Shown here: positions 58,769 to 64,000 of the stretch, piece after piece | Position numbering within the stretch: position 1 is the stretch's first letter | Layout of the letters: every line of letters begins with the position of its first letter | Source of the DNA: Paenacidovorax monticola | GTDB lineage: Bacteria > Pseudomonadota > Gammaproteobacteria > Burkholderiales > Burkholderiaceae_C | Direction: 5' to 3' | Assembly (NCBI RefSeq): GCF_014489595.1 | Contig: NZ_CP060790.1 | Span: 310,001-374,000 of the forward strand | DNA length: 64,000 nucleotides | Position numbers and translations under genes: made by a program | The notes under the pieces: generated by a model | Told to the model about the DNA's origin: nothing | The model's database searches: none | Seen by the model: the letters and a program-made list of their open reading frames with translations, nothing else

Positions 58769-59646
58769 GGCTGGATGAGCAGGTGGCGGTAGCGCTGGGG
58801 CACCAGCGTCTGGTCGTAGAACGGGTTTGGAATGTCGATGACGGTGCGCTCGCGGTAGATGCGTGCGTCGGGCAACTGGCGGTGCTGCGCCCAGATGCGC
58901 AGGAAGCTGCCGTCGGCCACGATCTTGTCGAAGCCCGTCTGCAACGCTGTGTAGAGCGCATCGGTCTCGGGGCCGGGCGCCACCCAGACGAAGCGGAACC
59001 AGGGGTAGCGCACAAGGATGTGCGGGTCCACCGTGAGCTGCGGGTAGTGCTTGCGGAAATGCGGCAGGAAGTAGTTCAGCGTTTCCTCCAGCCCCAGCGG
59101 GAACAGGTCGAGGAAGCCGGCCTCCATCTGCTCGGCGAATTCGCCGTTGCTCCAGTGCTTGACCTCCTTGGTGGGAATGCCGGCGGCGCGGTAGATCTCC
59201 ACGTCCATCCAGCCCACGTTCTGGCCCATGGAGAAGTGCTTCAGGTCGGCCGCCGTGCGCACCTTGGCGAGCTTGTCGCGCTGGGCCTCGAGCAGCAGGT
59301 TGATGCGCCAGCCCAGCAGGCCGCGGTCCAGCGGCACGGGAATCATGCGGAGCTGGCCCTGGCGGACCAGGCGCAGCCGCGCGGGCGTGGCGGGCATCAT
59401 GTCGATGTGGGTCTGGCCGTGGCTGATCTGGAACAGGTTGCGGCGCTCGTTGCCCTGCGGGGCGTCCACGAAGGTGGCCTGCATGCCTGCCGCGTCGAGC
59501 GCGGCGCGCACCAGGGCCTGGGCGTGGACCAGGTGGGGCTCGTTCTGCACCACGAACGTGGCGGCGCTGACCGCCTGGGCGGCCAGCAGGCACAGGCCCG
59601 CCGCGAGGGCGTGCCATGCGCGGCGAAGAAAAGAGGACCAGTGCAT
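58765..59646 (-). CDS. Periplasmic solute-binding protein coupled to the diguanylate cyclase
   Basis: A 293-residue exported protein with a signal peptide (AWHALAAGLCLLAAQAVSAA) and a family 3-like binding-protein fold. It starts TFVVQNEPHLVHAQALVRAA, has GQNVGWMDVEIYRAAGIPTK and GEFAEQMEAGFLDLFPLGLE, and ends with a C-terminal domain including FRFVWVAPGPETDALYTALQ. It is not next to any permease of its family. The four-base overlap with the GGDEF gene suggests that it presents a ligand to the cyclase periplasmic domain. The ligand is unknown. Confidence 0.82.
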   Translation of the reverse strand: MHWSSFLRRAWHALAAGLCLLAAQAVSAATFVVQNEPHLVHAQALVRAALDAAGMQATFVDAPQGNERRNLFQISHGQTHIDMMPATPARLRLVRQGQLRMIPVPLDRGLLGWRINLLLEAQRDKLAKVRTAADLKHFSMGQNVGWMDVEIYRAAGIPTKEVKHWSNGEFAEQMEAGFLDLFPLGLEETLNYFLPHFRKHYPQLTVDPHILVRYPWFRFVWVAPGPETDALYTALQTGFDKIVADGSFLRIWAQHRQLPDARIYRERTVIDIPNPFYDQTLVPQRYRHLLIQP

Positions 59647-59706
59647 GTGTCTAAATGAAACAAACGCCGGCAGCTTACTGGAATCCGCACGACATAATCG
59701 TCAACC

Positions 59707-60737
59707 ATGTTTGCCTACGTCCTCAAGCGCATCCTGCTCATGCTGCCCACGCTGCTGGGCGTGCTGTTGCTGACCTTCGTGGTGATCCAGTTCGTGCCGG
59801 GCGGCCCCGTGGAACAGTACCTGGCCGAGGCCAAGGCCGGCGCAGGCGGGCGCGGCGCGGAGGGCGGGGGCTGTCGTACCGCGGCGGCCAGGGCGTGGAC
59901 CCCAAGCGCCTGGAGCAGATCAAGGCGCTCTATGGCTTCGACAAGCCCGCGCACGAGCGCTTCGTGCAGATGCTGGGCCAGTTCGCGCGCTTCGACCTGG
60001 GGCGCAGCTTCTTCCAGAACAAGGACGTGTGGCAGCTCGTGAGGGAGAAGCTGCCCGTGTCGATCAGCCTGGGGCTGTGGACCTTCTTCATCAGCTACCT
60101 CGTGGCCGTGCCGCTGGGCGTGGCCAAGGCCGTGCGCGCGGGCTCGCGCTTCGACCTCGCGACCACGCTCCTCATCCTCGTGGGCTATGCCATTCCGGGC
60201 TTCGTGCTCGGCGTGGCGCTGCTGGTCATCTTCGGGGGGCAACTGCAGTGGTTCCCCTTGCGCGGACTGACCTCGGCGAACTGGGAGGAGCTGTCATGGG
60301 GCGCGCGCATCGCGGACTACCTCTGGCACATCGCGCTGCCCGTCACGGCCATGGTGGCGGGCAGCTTCGCCGTGACGGCCATGCTCACCAAGAACGCGTT
60401 CCTGGAGGAGATCCGCAAGCAGTACGTGCTCACGGCGCGCGCCAAGGGGCTGTCGGAGCGGCAGGTGCTCTGGAAGCATGTGTTCCGCAACGCGCTGATC
60501 CCCATCATCACGGGCTTTCCGGCGGCCTTCATCGGCGCGTTCTTCGCGGGCTCGCTGCTCATCGAGACCCTGTTCTCGCTCGACGGACTGGGCCTCTTGA
60601 GCTATGAGAGCGTGATCCGCCGCGACTACCCCGTGGTGCTGGGCACGCTGTACCTGTTCACGCTGATCGGGCTCGTGACCAAGCTCATCAGCGACCTGTG
60701 CTATGTGTGGGTGGACCCGCGCGTGAAATTCGACTGA
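59707..60737 (+). CDS. yejB: Peptide ABC transporter permease YejB (one apparent frameshift)
   Basis: A permease of about 343 residues after repair. The N terminus MFAYVLKRILLMLPTLLGVL and FVVIQFVPGGPVEQYL is in one frame; from about 59866-59870 one extra G gives AEGGGLSYRGGQGVDPKRLE and the other frame continues to 60737. The rest shows KALYGFDKPAHERFVQMLGQ, five further membrane helices, the coupling segment TARAKGLSERQVLWKHVFRN and the DppB-like end DLCYVWVDPRVKFD. The YejB-specific GG-rich loop before VDPKRLEQIKALYGF supports the name. It is followed by yejE after 3 bp. Confidence 0.9.
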
Positions 60738-60740
60738 CCG

Positions 60741-61825
60741 ATGCCCGCCGAACCGATGAACGACGCCGCCGCCGCGCTTTCCCTTGCCACGCCCGAGGCC
60801 CCAGCCTCGCTCTCGCCCGCGCGCCGCGCGTGGCTGCGCTTTCGCCGCAACCGGCTGGGCTACTGGAGCCTGCTGCTGTTCTGCGTGCTGGTGGTGCTGA
60901 GCCTCGGGGCCGAGCTCATCAGCAACGACCGGCCGCTCGTCGTGCGCTACGAAGGCCAGACCTACTGGCCGCTGTGGACGGACTACCCCGAGAAGACCTT
61001 CGGCGGCGATTTCGAGACGCCCACCGACTACCTCGACCCCTTCATCCGCGAGCAGCTTTCGCGGGGCGGCAACTGGGCGCTGTACACGCTCAACCCGTAC
61101 GGCAAGAACACCATCAACTACTTCGCCAAGGCGCCCAACCCGTCGGCGCCCACGCGCGACAACTGGCTGGGCACCGACGACCGCGGGCGCGACCTGCTGG
61201 CCCAGCTCATCTACGGCTTTCGCGTGAGCGTGCTGTTCGGCCTGGCGCTCACCGTGACGGGCGTGCTGCTGGGCGTGATCACGGGGGCCATCCAGGGCTT
61301 CTTCGGCGGGCGCACGGACCTGGCGTTCCAGCGCTTCATCGAGATCTGGGGCTCCATGCCCGAGCTGTACCTGCTCATCATCTTCAGCGCCGTGTTCGCA
61401 CCCAGCGTGGGGCTGCTGCTCGTGCTGCTGTCGCTGTTCGGCTGGATGGGGCTGTCGGACTATGTGCGCGCCGAGTTCCTGCGCAACCGCCAGCTCGACT
61501 ACGTGAAGGCCGCGCGTGCTCTCGGAGTGCCCAACGGGCAGATCATCTGGCGCCACATCCTGCCCAACAGCCTCACGCCCGTGGTCACCTTCCTGCCGTT
61601 CCGCATGAGCGCGGCCATCCTCGCGCTCACCTCGCTCGATTTCCTGGGCCTGGGCGTGCCGCCGGGCACGCCCAGCCTGGGTGAGCTGCTGAACCAGGGC
61701 AAGGGCAGCATCGACGCGTGGTGGATCTCGCTGTCCACCTTCGGCGTGCTGGTCACCACGCTGCTGCTGCTCACCTTCATGGGCGACGCGCTGCGCGATG
61801 CGCTCGATCCGCGAAAGGCAGACCA

Positions 61826-61829
<4 letters not shown>
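60741..61829 (+). CDS. yejE: Peptide ABC transporter permease YejE
   Basis: A 362-residue OppC-type permease with a YejE-style long periplasmic insertion after the first helix (RPLVVRYEGQTYWPLWTDYP; EKTFGGDFETPTDYLDPFIR). Then come WLGTDDRGRDLLAQLIYGFR, the membrane core, EIWGSMPELYLLIIFSAVFA and the coupling region KAARALGVPNGQIIWRHILP. The insertion separates YejE from DppC. Its stop overlaps the start of yejF (ATGA), so the two are coupled. A second in-frame Met at residue 6 is also a possible start. Confidence 0.94.
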
Positions 61830-63463
<1,634 letters not shown>

Positions 63464-63473
<10 letters not shown>

Positions 63474-63817
63474 GTATCGACCGACCCACCCAGCCCCGGC
63501 GTGGCCGGCTTGCGTCCCTGGCGCATCGCTTCGAGCTCGCTGGCCTGCTGCTTCTCACGCTGCCGGTCGAGCTGCTCCTGCTGCTTCTGGCGCATCAGGG
63601 CCTCGATCTGGTGCTGCACCATCTGGATCTGGGCCTGCAGCAGCTTGGCCTTCTGCTGCTTGGCCTTGGCGTCGCCGTCCTCGGTGGGCACGCGCTTGAG
63701 CGCGTCGGTCAGCTCGCGCAGCTTGCGCTGCAGCGCAGCCAGGTCGCTGGACGACGTGCTGCCCGAGGAGGACAGCGCCGACGATGCACCGGAAGTGGAG
63801 GAGAGTGAGACGCTCAT
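63464..63817 (-). CDS. FlxA-like coiled-coil protein
   Basis: A 117-residue cytoplasmic protein. It has a Ser/Thr-rich N terminus (SVSLSSTSGASSALSSSGST), then a long coiled coil with heptad pattern (LAALQRKLRELTDALKRVPT; LLQAQIQMVQHQIEALMRQK) and Gln-rich repeats. This fits the FlxA-like family, a small group of unknown function whose E. coli member is co-regulated with flagella. It overlaps the yejF 3' end by 10 bp on the opposite strand. The 183 bp to the right edge contain no gene but hold a palindrome. Confidence 0.7.
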
Positions 63818-63929
63818 GTCCCGTTATCGGCGGGCGTGTCGAAAAATCAAGGCTGCGGTGCGAGAGCGCCTGCCTGGAAGGCGCGGCACTGTCCTACATC
63901 GGGCAACAGCTCTCACACTTAGATTTGTG

Positions 63930-63948
63930 AATGTGAAAAATTCACATT
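63930..63948. promoter_or_regulatory. 19-bp palindrome, possible operator
   Basis: AATGTGAA-AAA-TTCACATT is a perfect inverted repeat with a 3-base spacer. Its core TGTGA-N5-TCACA resembles a CRP site (TGTGA-N6-TCACA) with the spacer one base short; a lost A in the run of five As would make it canonical. It lies 112 bp upstream of the FlxA-like gene start and near the right edge, so it may serve that gene or one beyond the window. Confidence 0.4.
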
Positions 63949-64000
63949 AAGAATGGCCGTGCGTCCCCACCCTTGTGGCGCCGGCCGCAGCAATGCGGGC

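Overview
The window is about 64 kb of very GC-rich, densely coding DNA. It looks like a betaproteobacterial chromosome, probably family Comamonadaceae (Acidovorax, Delftia, Comamonas or a relative). This is inferred from protein style (classical trimeric porin, DUF1631, CbpA/CbpM, CadR/CadA, CysB-family regulator), codon use and familiar intergenic repeats; no marker gene for taxonomy is present. No stretch over 300 bp lacks a gene.

Layout. 1-11.2 kb holds housekeeping and stress genes: a partial lipoprotein, an endonuclease/exonuclease/phosphatase protein, RhlE RNA helicase, EttA, DUF1631, a membrane-anchored TAXI binding protein coupled to a P1-family peptidase, and CbpM/CbpA. 11.3-16.5 kb is a minus-strand copper-handling cluster: CusF-like, DUF411, cupredoxin, Tat-exported multicopper oxidase, TolC-like outer-membrane protein and two His-rich small proteins. 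16.5-20.4 kb has YitT, an SRPBCC protein, a Zn/Cd/Pb P-type ATPase and its divergent CadR regulator. 20.4-27.8 kb has an MlaE/MlaD pair without an ATPase gene, small lipoproteins, a porin, the Kup potassium transporter and an MgtC-family protein.

28.0-46.6 kb is the most interesting region. It combines a CysB-family regulator, two acyl-CoA-dehydrogenase-fold proteins (one DszC-like), an FMN luciferase-family monooxygenase, a DszB-like desulfinase with the Cys/His/Arg catalytic set, an amidase, an aldo/keto reductase, an NmrA-type reductase, and a complete peptide-type ABC importer with three paralogous binding proteins. I interpret it as an organosulfur scavenging and desulfurisation locus; the substrate is unknown.

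46.6-64 kb holds a small atypical patch (possible protease remnant, alpha/beta hydrolase), tRNA-Ser(GGA), a chemoreceptor with a perfect FNR-type box upstream, SPFH/NfeD, a basic amino acid decarboxylase, YdcH-like DUF465, FabI, and a Yej-type peptide importer. In the latter, yejA is separated from yejBEF by an inserted binding-protein/diguanylate cyclase pair on the other strand.

Data quality. Nine genes are broken by eleven apparent single-base deletions. Each can be placed in a G or C run and restores a conserved reading frame when one base is added back. I treat these as probable consensus errors, annotate the genes at full length and flag each one. Other strong base-level signals are a MerR-type cadA/cadR operator, three rho-independent terminators and several dispersed intergenic repeats.
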